From Lentilactobacillus parakefiri (GTDB taxonomy: Bacteria > Bacillota > Bacilli > Lactobacillales > Lactobacillaceae), in NCBI RefSeq assembly GCF_002157585.1, contig NZ_BDGB01000039.1, forward strand, positions 445 to 64,444: a DNA stretch of 64,000 nucleotides, given 5' to 3'. Made by a program: the position numbers and the translations under genes. The notes beneath the pieces were generated by a model. It worked only from the letters and a program-made list of their open reading frames with translations, ran no database searches and was not told where the DNA came from. Numbering within the stretch: the first letter of the stretch is position 1; every line of letters begins with the position of its first letter. This document shows, piece after piece, positions 46,177 through 54,960 of the stretch.

Positions 46177-48063
46177 TTAAAATTCATCCAACGTTGCACT
46201 GACCGTATGATCATTAAAGCTAATGGTCAATTTATTGCCATCAAGTTTAACGTCAGGCAAAACAATCTTGCCATCATCATCTAAACTCTCCAGCTCACGA
46301 TCGCCAAGATAAAGGGATACCAAAGTATATTGACCTGGTTCCAGGACCCCTGTCTGCAATGGAATCTTCGTCTTATTGAAGTACAGGTTGGTATTTGGTT
46401 CTGGAGTGGATAATTCAGCTGTCAGTTCCTTTGACAAACCTACAATCCCAGTAATTCCAACTCTTGAGTGATAAAAGACGGCATTTTCAACGCCAGTCTT
46501 CATTTCGTACTCATCAGGCGCACCACTATCAGGTGCTGAGAAACTGCCTTCTGCGAGATGAAGTGTTCGACCAGTATTGACTTTATGCACTCTGACATGC
46601 CAAGGCATTGCGGGTACAACGAAGTTTTTGATTTCAACATCATCGTACGGCTTCCAATCCGAATAGACATAGTTGTCGTGAATAGCGTAGTCATCGTACT
46701 TAAAGGCAGTCTGCCAAAAGTTATCAGACTCAGCAACGGCTAACGTATTATCGTAAGCCCCTTGTTTGAGGAGAACCGATCCCTTCGGCGTACTGAAACC
46801 AAAGGTGGTTGAGTAAACGTACTTCTCATACTTGGCCTCACCGTGGGCATGCTCATGGGAATGCTGGCCGGCAGTAAATGATTGCACTTCCAAGCCGTTT
46901 TGGCTGTGGGCAATCAGCATTCTTGGTTCTGGCTGTTTCTTTAAAGCTTCAAACTTGAAGTCGTCGCTTTCCTTGGTCGTCCAGAATGGATCATCATCAG
47001 TTAAGGCAAAGAAGATAAAGGTCTTTAAAGCCCAGTAAGCGGAAGCGGGTCCGTTGTAACCTTCAGCAAAATTCATGTTGGGATATGAATAACCGATTGG
47101 AATTAAGCCATCGGTCTGGAAGATGTTTTGCTGGAACCACCAACGCAAGTTATTCAGCAATAAATGCTTAATGTCACCCAAGTTGTAGCCCGCTGGCATA
47201 TCAACATGCGCATAGGCATATGCGGCCCAGAATGCGGCCTGAGCAAACCGGTAGTCCAAGCTACGGCCATAAGGCAAGGCAGCACCATCGGCGGCAAACC
47301 AGTTGGCATAACTAGGGACGAACTTTTGCGCTCGCTCCTTCAACAGCTTACTTTGCTCGTTGTCGGTGTGAGCCAAACCAACCGTTAAGATCGTAAAGAA
47401 CTGGTAAGCAAACGGAATGTAGTTATCGATCTGGTTGACATAACCGTCGTAGGACCAGCCATGACCCAGATAATGTTTGTTGGTAATCGCATAATCAGCA
47501 TCGATTAATTCCGAGTTATCCATATAGCCAGAATCGGTGATAAATTGGTTAACCATGGCACGAAAGAACAGCCAGTTAGTCTTTGGAATCACCTTGTGGT
47601 TGACTTGGTCCATCCACTTAACGATCGTTTTTTGTTTCTTAACCGTCAAGTTATCCCAGAAGGTTTCTTTGGTTTCGTATAGAAAGGCGGTTAAAGCACC
47701 CATTTCCACGAACACCTGATCATAGTCGCCCAGATCGCCGCCCCAGTAATCGGGATCATCAGGATCGGTGCCGGCCATAATGCCTTCTGTTACCAATTCA
47801 TACCATTGGGGTTGTTCATAAATTCGCTTCTTGTCCGCAAAGAACGGTCCTAATCCCCAAAGTAGGCGCATGAAGCCTTCCACTTCGGTCTTGTCTTGGA
47901 GATAAACCGCCCCACTGTCACTCATGCGGAAGCGGCCCTTGCGTTTTTGCTGAGCCAAGACTTCCATGGCAGGTGCTAAGATGTCTACTAAGGCAGCCTT
48001 GACATCCGCTTTGCTGCGTAATGGATTGTCCTTAATTTGCTCGTTAAATAGTTTTCGTTTCAC
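46177..48063 (-). CDS. DUF2264 protein, probable glycosidase of the uronate cluster
   Basis: A 628-residue cytosolic protein of the DUF2264 family: an alpha/alpha-barrel part (about 20-380, with NWLFFRAMVNQF, HYLGHGWSYDGY and the DYR/FAQAAFWAAYAYA region) followed by a beta-rich C-terminal domain. I recall members of this family being classed as GH154 beta-glucuronidases, which would suit the context, but this should be checked. The start is taken at GTG 48063, nine bases after GAGGTG. A cre-like box lies just upstream at 48090. Confidence 0.75.
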   Translation of the reverse strand: MKRKLFNEQIKDNPLRSKADVKAALVDILAPAMEVLAQQKRKGRFRMSDSGAVYLQDKTEVEGFMRLLWGLGPFFADKKRIYEQPQWYELVTEGIMAGTDPDDPDYWGGDLGDYDQVFVEMGALTAFLYETKETFWDNLTVKKQKTIVKWMDQVNHKVIPKTNWLFFRAMVNQFITDSGYMDNSELIDADYAITNKHYLGHGWSYDGYVNQIDNYIPFAYQFFTILTVGLAHTDNEQSKLLKERAQKFVPSYANWFAADGAALPYGRSLDYRFAQAAFWAAYAYAHVDMPAGYNLGDIKHLLLNNLRWWFQQNIFQTDGLIPIGYSYPNMNFAEGYNGPASAYWALKTFIFFALTDDDPFWTTKESDDFKFEALKKQPEPRMLIAHSQNGLEVQSFTAGQHSHEHAHGEAKYEKYVYSTTFGFSTPKGSVLLKQGAYDNTLAVAESDNFWQTAFKYDDYAIHDNYVYSDWKPYDDVEIKNFVVPAMPWHVRVHKVNTGRTLHLAEGSFSAPDSGAPDEYEMKTGVENAVFYHSRVGITGIVGLSKELTAELSTPEPNTNLYFNKTKIPLQTGVLEPGQYTLVSLYLGDRELESLDDDGKIVLPDVKLDGNKLTISFNDHTVSATLDEF

Positions 48064-48089
48064 TGTTAAAATCACCTCATCATTGTATT

Positions 48090-48105
48090 TGAAAGCGCTT
48101 TTACA
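48090..48105. promoter_or_regulatory. cre-like site upstream of the DUF2264 gene
   Basis: TGAAAGCGCTTTTACA, a near-palindrome with the cre centre AAAGCGCTTT, 27 bases before the start. Confidence 0.6.
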
Positions 48106-48191
48106 ATATTAAGAATAACGCGTATTTTACTAAAATGCAAGTAAAAATGGAAACCGTTTTCTCTAATGACGATGGCTTTCTGGTAAACAAA

Positions 48192-48214
48192 AAGCAGCCG
48201 ATCATTGGCTGCTT
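48192..48214 (-). terminator. Terminator of lacM
   Basis: AAGCAGCC / GGCTGCTT with a TTTTTG tail on the minus strand. Confidence 0.75.
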
Positions 48215-48222
48215 CAGAGTAA

Positions 48223-49182
48223 TTAAACTTTCCTAATCTTAAACCCAAAATCAATATCTTTACCCGCTGGAATATGGTACTGTGCTTCAACATCCCGACC
48301 CCAGCTGTCAATGCCACCAACACCACGAACAGCGCCTAGAATGGACACAACTGTCCGTCTTGGCAACGGCAGCTCTTCTTGATGAGTGGCATTTTCCAAT
48401 TCCCCAGCCGTATATGGCAGGCAGCTGAAGGCAAACGGCTGACCATCTTTTTCAAATTTAATGCTAAACGGCGTGTCTGAGTGATCAGAACTGACTTTGG
48501 TTGCGTTTCGGGTAATTGTCAGCCAATCAGTCTTCATATGAACCCCACAGTCTTGTGGAACCATGTAATTGGTCACCGGAAGGCCGTCAATTCGATACTC
48601 ACCGGGAATCCCACCGGCCATCCGATCTGGATAGGTTTCACCGGATAGCCCAGCATATTCATAACCGGTCGCCGCAGTCGGCAAAACAAACCGCATCCCA
48701 AAGACTGGCAGATCTGGCAGTTGATCATTGCCAGTATAGTGGACATGGACACTCATCACCCCATCTGCGGTGACGGTATAACTGACTTCAACATCAGTAC
48801 TTGGAGTGGTCAAAGTTGCATAGTGATAAATGATCGCCACCTGGTCTGCGTACTCGTGGTTGGAATACTGGTTATTGCGTGGTGCGCTTGGGAAGTCAAT
48901 CAGTTGATCATTGATTTTAATGTCAACTTTGTCTGCACTGGCAAACATATTGGCGCCATACCACTGGACAGCCTGTTTGGAGAAACCATTGCCGCGGTCA
49001 TTATCAGTCGTTGCCCGCCAGAAGGTTGGCTTTGGTTCGCGATACATCCACTCGCGGCCGTTAATGACCATTGACTCGATGCCGCCACGGGTGTAATTGA
49101 AGATGTAATGGAAATCATCCCCGCCGACACCAATTCCGCCATCGCCATAAATAATGTGCAATTGTTTAGTTGTGTTGTCCAT
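48223..49182 (-). CDS. lacM: Beta-galactosidase small subunit
   Basis: A 319-residue subunit equivalent to the C-terminal domain of LacZ (GH2 family), which completes the active site of LacL. It begins with IIYGDGGIGVGGDDFHYIF and has the REPKPTFWRATTDNDRGN block. Its start overlaps the end of lacL by 17 bases, the usual translational coupling in lactobacilli. Ends with its own terminator. Confidence 0.95.
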   Translation of the reverse strand: MDNTTKQLHIIYGDGGIGVGGDDFHYIFNYTRGGIESMVINGREWMYREPKPTFWRATTDNDRGNGFSKQAVQWYGANMFASADKVDIKINDQLIDFPSAPRNNQYSNHEYADQVAIIYHYATLTTPSTDVEVSYTVTADGVMSVHVHYTGNDQLPDLPVFGMRFVLPTAATGYEYAGLSGETYPDRMAGGIPGEYRIDGLPVTNYMVPQDCGVHMKTDWLTITRNATKVSSDHSDTPFSIKFEKDGQPFAFSCLPYTAGELENATHQEELPLPRRTVVSILGAVRGVGGIDSWGRDVEAQYHIPAGKDIDFGFKIRKV

Positions 49183-51055
49183 AATAGTATTTCACCTCCT
49201 GCATTGCCGGTTTCTCAGTCCGATCGGCGAACATCAGTCCGTCACCCGAAAATTCGTAATCAGACATCCGGTCATCAAAGTCGCCGCCGTACCGTAAGAC
49301 CTTTTGACCGGTCACTTCATCATTAACCTCGATCGCCTGGTCGATAAAATCCCAAATGAAGCCACCAGCATACATTGGATACCGGTCAATCAAATCAATA
49401 TAGGATTTCATCCCGCCAAGTGAGTTGCCCATATCATGCATGTATTCGCATAATAAGAACGGTTTTTTCGGATCATGATCTAAATAATCCTTAATCTCAT
49501 CGGGAGAAGCATACATCCGGCTTTCCACGTCGGATATTTTGTCCTCATACTTTCTGTTCTGAACAACACCCTCATAATGAACCAAGCGAGTCGAATCAAC
49601 GGACTTATAGAATTCTTCCATTGCTTGAATATCGTCTCCAGCATATGATTCATTGCCCAACGACCAGAAAATAATGCTGGCGTGGTTCTTGAGTAGTTCA
49701 TAATTGTTGCGGGCACGATCGACCACCGCTGCTTTCCACTGGGGGACCGATCCGGGAACGTTGTATGATGGCTCCACAGCACCCAATTTCTGCCAGGTTC
49801 CGTGAGATTCCAAATTATTCTCAGCCATCACGTAAATCCCATTGATATCGCACAAGTGATACCACAATGTGTGATCGGGATAATGACAAGTTCTCACGGC
49901 GTTAATGTTATTTTTCTTAAAGGTGCGGATATCGGCTTTCATATCGTCTACCGAAACCACTCGACCGGAATGACAATCCCATTCATGACGGTTGACGCCG
50001 TTGATGACCAATCGTTTACCGTTAAGCATAATTACTTTATCTTGATTGATTTCAATTTTTCGGAAGCCAAATTTATAGGGCACAATTTCCAGAATATTGC
50101 CGTCTTTGTCATCAATCTCAATCGTCAGTTGATATAGATAAGGCTGGTGATTGTCGTACAGGTGGACATGTTTGAGGGAAAGGTCCTTTACCGTGATGGC
50201 GTCGTTAACCGGCTGTGAATCGGCATATAGTTCTTTGCCGTCTGCATCGGCTACTGACACTTTAGCAGTCGCGCCGGACTTGTTGACCGTCATTTTAGTT
50301 GTGACATTCAAAGTGCCATCTTTTAAATCATCGCTCAACGTTGGTTTAATCGACAGATCCTCAATGTGAGCTTCTGGTTGCGCAATCAAAGAAACATCCC
50401 TGAAAATCCCAAAGAAGCGGAACATATCCTGATCTTCCAGCCAAGCGGCCGTACTGAGTTTGAAGACCTCAACGGCTAATCGATTCTCACCGTCTTGTAG
50501 ATACGGCGTCAAATCAAACTCTGACGGGGTAAAACTATCTTCGGCATACCCTAGGAAGTGACCATTCAGCCAAACGTACATGGCCTTTTCGACACCGTCA
50601 AAACGGACACGGACCTTTTGATCTTTAAAATTCGAAGCCAATTGAAATTTCTTAATATATTGACCAACCGGGTTGTCAGGGGCTTCACTAAACTGGCCGG
50701 CTTCTGGATCACTTTGATCAAGTGCATACGCAGGCCGGCGGTAAATCTTCCCCTCCCACGGATACATGGTGTTAATATAGTGAAAATCATCATAATCGGC
50801 AAATTCAATGTGCTGCGGTACCTGAATTTCATCAAAATTATCGCTGTCAAAATCAGCGGCATAAAAGTTTTTGATTCGATGCATCGGGTCCTTGGCGAAG
50901 GCAAATTGCCACTGGCCATTCAGGCTTTGCACGTAACTACTGTGATCATTATTGATCTCATCGGTGCTGCGGTAAAACTGATGGTCACTATGAGCCGGCA
51001 TCATCCCGACCCGAAAAGTCTCAGGATCGTCTAACCATTTAATGTCTGGTTCCAT
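49166..51055 (-). CDS. lacL: Beta-galactosidase large subunit
   Basis: A 629-residue GH2 catalytic subunit that hydrolyses lactose and related beta-galactosides. Acid/base Glu469 lies in FWSLGNESYAGDD and nucleophile Glu537 in LCEYMHDMGNS; the sugar-binding, jelly-roll and barrel domains follow LacZ order. A promoter with a cre-like centre lies upstream. It is part of the same carbon-controlled region as the MFS transporter at 51784, though repeat A4 separates them. Confidence 0.96.
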   Translation of the reverse strand: MEPDIKWLDDPETFRVGMMPAHSDHQFYRSTDEINNDHSSYVQSLNGQWQFAFAKDPMHRIKNFYAADFDSDNFDEIQVPQHIEFADYDDFHYINTMYPWEGKIYRRPAYALDQSDPEAGQFSEAPDNPVGQYIKKFQLASNFKDQKVRVRFDGVEKAMYVWLNGHFLGYAEDSFTPSEFDLTPYLQDGENRLAVEVFKLSTAAWLEDQDMFRFFGIFRDVSLIAQPEAHIEDLSIKPTLSDDLKDGTLNVTTKMTVNKSGATAKVSVADADGKELYADSQPVNDAITVKDLSLKHVHLYDNHQPYLYQLTIEIDDKDGNILEIVPYKFGFRKIEINQDKVIMLNGKRLVINGVNRHEWDCHSGRVVSVDDMKADIRTFKKNNINAVRTCHYPDHTLWYHLCDINGIYVMAENNLESHGTWQKLGAVEPSYNVPGSVPQWKAAVVDRARNNYELLKNHASIIFWSLGNESYAGDDIQAMEEFYKSVDSTRLVHYEGVVQNRKYEDKISDVESRMYASPDEIKDYLDHDPKKPFLLCEYMHDMGNSLGGMKSYIDLIDRYPMYAGGFIWDFIDQAIEVNDEVTGQKVLRYGGDFDDRMSDYEFSGDGLMFADRTEKPAMQEVKYYYGQHN

Positions 51056-51097
51056 AAATTTATCACACTCCCCTTGCTTAGTTTCAACACTAATTCT

Positions 51098-51126
51098 AAA
51101 GTAAGCGCTTAATTATATTTTGTCAA
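51098..51126 (-). promoter_or_regulatory. lacLM promoter with a cre-like centre
   Basis: TTGACA (51121-51126), 17 bp spacer, TACTTT (51098-51103). The spacer and -10 overlap GTAAGCGCTTA (51101-51111), a partial cre, so CcpA could block it. Confidence 0.6.
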
Positions 51127-51189
51127 TAAATAATTTAAACTTATTATTAAATGTTTAGCTTGTTTTACTAAATATAAAAGCATAGAAAA

Positions 51190-51368
51190 AAGGTGAGACA
51201 AAATCGTTATCGTCTCACCCTTAATTTCTCATTATGAATGTTACCTTGCTGAAACGTGAGAAATAAAGCAGTTTCCGGCCATATAAGCCGGCAATCCAAA
51301 TATCCAGGATCATGATATTCGGATTGCCGGCTTATATTCTGGAAACTAACCGCTTTATTTCTCACTCT
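51190..51368 (-). repeat. Hairpin element A4
   Basis: Family A in reverse orientation: GGTGAGAC / GTCTCACC short hairpin, then GTGAGAAATAAAGCAGTTTC, inner stem 51281-51304 / 51314-51337 (AAGCCGGCAATCC / GGATTGCCGGCTT), then AACTAACCGCTTTATTTCTC. The inner stem differs from A1 on both strands yet stays paired. Confidence 0.8.
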
Positions 51369-51371
51369 TTC

Positions 51372-51746
51372 CTATTTTTGACCTCGTTTGAACCGCGCAT
51401 CCGGCTCCGAAGCCAACATCTTTGAAAAGATATCGGTCAAACTTTCACTTTGGTCTTCGAACTTTTTGTTCAAGACAAGTTGACGGAAATCTTCCACCGA
51501 AATATGTTCAACGTCCTTAAATGGAAGCGGCGCATTGACATCACCGGTGTTCTGATTCAGGCCAGTCTTAAGGGTAATGATCAACCCTTCCTTACTGTCC
51601 AGGGTCACAACGTAGTATTCATAATAGCTGGGCGTTTCATAATTCCCAGTTAAATCCTTCTGATCTTTAAAGTATTCGTAGATAAAATCAGCAAATGCAT
51701 CCTTTGACTGGAGCGCTTTCTTCCAGTCTTCTGAATTAATAGACAT
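51372..51746 (-). CDS. PSYYE-family small protein, copy 4
   Basis: A 124-residue member of the family: EDWKKALQ, FADFIYEYF, LTGNYETPSYYEYY, SVEDFRQLVLNKKFED, SLTDIF, with a divergent basic tail FKRGQK. It starts 37 bases after the MFS sugar transporter and is probably co-transcribed with it. As with copies 2 and 3, a small protein follows a transporter. GAAAGAAGGATG precedes the start. Confidence 0.8.
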   Translation of the reverse strand: MSINSEDWKKALQSKDAFADFIYEYFKDQKDLTGNYETPSYYEYYVVTLDSKEGLIITLKTGLNQNTGDVNAPLPFKDVEHISVEDFRQLVLNKKFEDQSESLTDIFSKMLASEPDARFKRGQK

Positions 51747-51783
51747 AACTCATCCTTCTTTCCTAAATTATTCAAACGGTGGA

Positions 51784-53070
51784 TTACTTAACCCGCTTAA
51801 TCATGGCAATTGCAATACCACCAATCAATTCCATACCGATGGCGAAGATAAAGATTGCACCGTAACCAAAGGCTTCAACAATGGCTGAAGCAACCATAGC
51901 ACCAAGCATTTGACCTAATGTGTTGGCCAAGTTAATTAAACCTAAATCTTTTCCGGCAGTATCGGATGATGGCAAAACATCCATGTTTAAGGCACCATCA
52001 ACGGAGTTATACAACCCATTACCAAAGGCAGCAATAACGGCGTAGGCAAACATTGCCCAAGGTTCCTTAACAAATAATGGGAATAATGCAGCGGCACCCA
52101 ATGCAAAGGTTGCAATCACAACTGGGGCTTTAACTCGGCCAAGTTTATCGGCAAGTGGGCCACCAACTAAGGCAAAGAAGACACCGATGAAGAGCATGAT
52201 CGAACTAAAGATTGAAATTGAAGTTCCGGCTTGACCAGTACTTTGACCAATGTAGTCGGTAAAAATGAACAGCAGGAAAGTCGTTACAATCGTTGAACCA
52301 ACAACCATGAAGAACTTACCAAATAGGGCCAAGTAGAAGTCACGGGCATCATGAGTTGGGAAGAAGAAATACTTCTTCAAGCTATCCTTATCGAACTTAA
52401 CCTTAGGCTCATCCAAGTTTCCTTTTTCGTTAATCAGCAATTCATGGATGATTGCCAAAACAACGGTACATCCGGCCATGAAGTAAATACCAAACTTAAC
52501 GTTGCCAAGGAACTGGGCAGCTAACAGCGCAAATCCTTGCTGAGCGATGATAAATCCAACTCCGTAGAAGGTTGAAACAGTCCCACGCCATTTTGGCGCA
52601 ACCCGATCAGAAATCTGCGGATAAATCGCCGCGGCAATTGCGTTTTCGGCCGCAGCCGCAACAATCCAAATTGCAATGATGGCAACAATTGATTTCATGT
52701 TGGCAATTAATACCAATGAAATCGCAATCGTTCCTAAGACGATGTATGGTTTCCGTTTACCAAAACGGGTTCTGGTAACATCTGATAAGGCACCGAACAG
52801 CAAGTTGGTGACCGCACCAGTGATTGAAGCAATCGTTGCTAAAATACCAACGGCCCAAACTTTATGTGCCGGATCCAATTGGGCAAACAATTGTGGAATT
52901 AAAACACTTCGGGTAGAGCCAATTGGCCCATACCAGCAAAGCGGTGCTAAAAACATTGCGGATGAAATCATCCAAGGTAGCTTGGGTTGTTGTTCATCCT
53001 TAACTTTGGCGTTGGTAACAACTCCAACAGTTGTTTTAACAGCGTCTTTTTCTTCATCTTTCTTAGCCAT
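51784..53070 (-). CDS. MFS sugar transporter (SLC45-like)
   Basis: A 428-residue protein with 12 predicted membrane helices and a hydrophilic N-terminal stretch of about 30 residues. The MFS loop GALSDVTRTRFGKRKPY is clear and the overall look is that of SLC45/GPH-like glycoside carriers. Start at 53070 follows GGGAGTG. It heads a unit with PSYYE copy 4. Long upstream region with an operator-like site (53341) and a cre-like site (53375). Substrate unknown; a beta-galactoside or glucuronide is plausible. Confidence 0.8.
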   Translation of the reverse strand: MAKKDEEKDAVKTTVGVVTNAKVKDEQQPKLPWMISSAMFLAPLCWYGPIGSTRSVLIPQLFAQLDPAHKVWAVGILATIASITGAVTNLLFGALSDVTRTRFGKRKPYIVLGTIAISLVLIANMKSIVAIIAIWIVAAAAENAIAAAIYPQISDRVAPKWRGTVSTFYGVGFIIAQQGFALLAAQFLGNVKFGIYFMAGCTVVLAIIHELLINEKGNLDEPKVKFDKDSLKKYFFFPTHDARDFYLALFGKFFMVVGSTIVTTFLLFIFTDYIGQSTGQAGTSISIFSSIMLFIGVFFALVGGPLADKLGRVKAPVVIATFALGAAALFPLFVKEPWAMFAYAVIAAFGNGLYNSVDGALNMDVLPSSDTAGKDLGLINLANTLGQMLGAMVASAIVEAFGYGAIFIFAIGMELIGGIAIAMIKRVK

Positions 53071-53603
53071 GAATTTCACTCCCGATAAAATATTATTGTC
53101 ATACAAAAAGCTTTACCAAAACTCAAACTGTTTTAACTGTTGGTCACGCCTCCTCAATGCATTCATAACGTAAGCCGTTGATGTTAATCGATCGATCCAT
53201 TAACCGCTTACATTTCACTTCAAATATAAAAGCATTCAATTTCTAAACATGGCCGGGCAATGAATAATGGTTGAAAATAAATGGCTGTGTCAGTGCCGGC
53301 AGAAGCACCATCAAAGATGAATGCTTCAAAACAATTGAATACTTATATATCAGTGACTTCATAATAACGTCATAAGAAAGCGCTGCCAATATCTTTTTTT
53401 TCGATTTTTACTAAAATAGTTTTGGCGAAAAGGTTTTACATGCCCGCCTGTAGGCTATACGCTATATGTATTACAAGTTGTATGCGCTTTATTGTTTGGA
53501 TATATCTGGCCAATAATTATCTCGAACTAGTAGTATGCCAGTTCATCATTATGAGTTTAATCTGATTATGGCGCAGTGTATTTCTTGCTTTTTAGTAAAG
53601 TAA
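53071..53603 (-). promoter_or_regulatory. Long upstream region of the MFS transporter
   Basis: No gene is seen. It holds ATACTTATATATCAGT (53339-53354), related to the uronate operators; AGAAAGCGCTGCCA (53375-53388), 12 of 14 cre positions on the minus strand; and GTAAGCGGTTAA-like sequence at about 53183-53195. A leader of several hundred bases is possible. Confidence 0.4.
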
Positions 53604-53781
53604 AAGGGTGAGACAAAATATTTAGCGTCTCACCCATCCTTCAGCATTGCGAATATTATATTGCAAAAACGTGGGAATTAAAGCAGTTTCCGGCCATATA
53701 AGCAAGCCAGCCAAATATCCAAACCAAGGATATTCGGCTGGCTTGCTTATATTCTGGAAACTAACCGCTTTAAGTCCCACT
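53604..53781 (-). repeat. Hairpin element A5
   Basis: Reverse family A: GGGTGAGAC / GTCTCACCC, GTGGGAATTAAAGCAGTTTC, inner stem 53696-53720 / 53728-53752 (AAGCAAGCCAGCC / GGCTGGCTTGCTT), AACTAACCGCTTTAAGTCCC. It abuts element B5 directly. Confidence 0.8.
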
Positions 53782-53933
53782 GTATCAGCACCCTTGCTAC
53801 TTGGCCGAAACGTGCATCAATCGGCTGATCCCTGCCATGTAAGGCAAATAAGTAATCATTCCAAACTCGGGAATAATCACTTATTTGCCTTACATTCCGG
53901 GATCAAAGCGCCTCTTGCTCCACTCTTATTATT
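53782..53933 (-). repeat. Hairpin element B5, fused to A5
   Basis: GCTACTTGGCCGAAACG, GATCCC, inner stem (arms AATGTAAGGCAAATAAGT / ACTTATTTGCCTTACATT) with apex ATTCC-AAACTCG-GGAAT, GGGATC, AAAGCGCC. It runs up to the phosphatase stop codon. Confidence 0.75.
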
Positions 53934-54792
53934 CCAAATACATTTCCCGCAGTTGTGCCTGTTGCTCTTTAGTAATGTGAAGCCCATCAGTGATAAAACC
54001 GGTTACCGAACCATAGTCCTGCCGCATTTGATCAATGGCGGCTTTCAAGTACGAAAGGTCAACACCACCATCAATTTTGGCAAACTTAATTTCTGAGCGG
54101 GTGGCACCCTTCGCCTTCAAGCCCGCGATCCGTTGATTAATCTGTTGTTTCAAAAAGTCATTGGAGGCCAGGTAGTCCTTGAAAATGGTTCTGGCCTCAA
54201 CTCCCAGCGTGTAAAGAATCAATGCAGCAGCGACTCCCGTCCGATCCTTTCCAGACGTGCAGTGCCAGAGAATTGATTTCTCCGATGAGTTCTCAAGTAG
54301 GGCCGTGAATAAGTCATGATAAACCTTCCGCGCTTGTTTAGATGTTGCGTAAGTCCGATAATGTTTCCGGTTATTCTCTGGGTTAATGTGATAATAGTAG
54401 GTTTCCCGGGTATCAACAGAATCATCAATGTATTGAACCCCTGGTATTGAAATGTCCGGCCGCTCATTGACTTCTTCGGGTCGCCGCAAATCGAAATCCA
54501 GGGCTAAATGATAAGTATTCACAAGGGTATCAATATCTGATTGAGTCAAAGCGTTCAATCTGGCAGATCGTAAAAGCAGATGGCTCCTGACGACCAGTCC
54601 ATCCTTGGTTGGATAACCGCCCATATCACGGACGTTGAAAGCGCCCTGCAAGTGAATTTCATGTTCTTTCACATTTTTCAGAGCTCGTAAAGCAGGCTGA
54701 CTAACGGAAAAAGTGTTGGTATCCTCCCCTGCAGCGGGAATTGAGCCTTCCGATAAGGCCGAAGCGGCAAATGATTCATCTTGTTCTTTCAT
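53929..54792 (-). CDS. Tyrosine/serine protein phosphatase (DSP/LipA-like)
   Basis: A 287-residue phosphatase with NVRDMGGY (53-60) and the P-loop HCTSGKDRTG (Cys178, Arg184), the pattern of the Y_phosphatase3 family, which includes lipid/tyrosine phosphatases. No signal peptide from the chosen start at 54792 (GGGAGGGG upstream); an in-frame extension would add a hydrophobic segment but comes from repeat-adjacent sequence. Substrate unknown. Confidence 0.85.
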   Translation of the reverse strand: MKEQDESFAASALSEGSIPAAGEDTNTFSVSQPALRALKNVKEHEIHLQGAFNVRDMGGYPTKDGLVVRSHLLLRSARLNALTQSDIDTLVNTYHLALDFDLRRPEEVNERPDISIPGVQYIDDSVDTRETYYYHINPENNRKHYRTYATSKQARKVYHDLFTALLENSSEKSILWHCTSGKDRTGVAAALILYTLGVEARTIFKDYLASNDFLKQQINQRIAGLKAKGATRSEIKFAKIDGGVDLSYLKAAIDQMRQDYGSVTGFITDGLHITKEQQAQLREMYLE

Positions 54793-54840
54793 GTAAACCC
54801 CTCCCAACATTGTCACCATAGTGAGCAGAGCAAAGCGCTT

Positions 54841-54960
54841 AGAAGTCGCCAAGTAGGCTAGGCGTTTCACGGCCGTTGGTGCATAAGTCTCCTCTAACAG
54901 AAATTCCTGGTTTTGGAATTTTGGTTAGAGGTACTTATGCGCAGGCTTCTGCTTTGCGGA
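54841..54960 (+). repeat. Hairpin element B4 (partial)
   Basis: GCCAAGTAGGCTAGGC, mini-hairpin region GTTTCACGGCC, then the stem 54881-54907 / 54915-54940 (outer arm GCATAAGT, middle CCTCTAAC / GTTAGAGG) with apex AATTCC-TGGTTTT-GGAATT. Lies upstream of the phosphatase gene. Confidence 0.7.

Noticed and set aside
53647-54096. Reading frame of 149 codons at 53647-54096 on the plus strand
   Set aside because: It is made of A5 and B5 repeat arms plus the antisense of the phosphatase gene.
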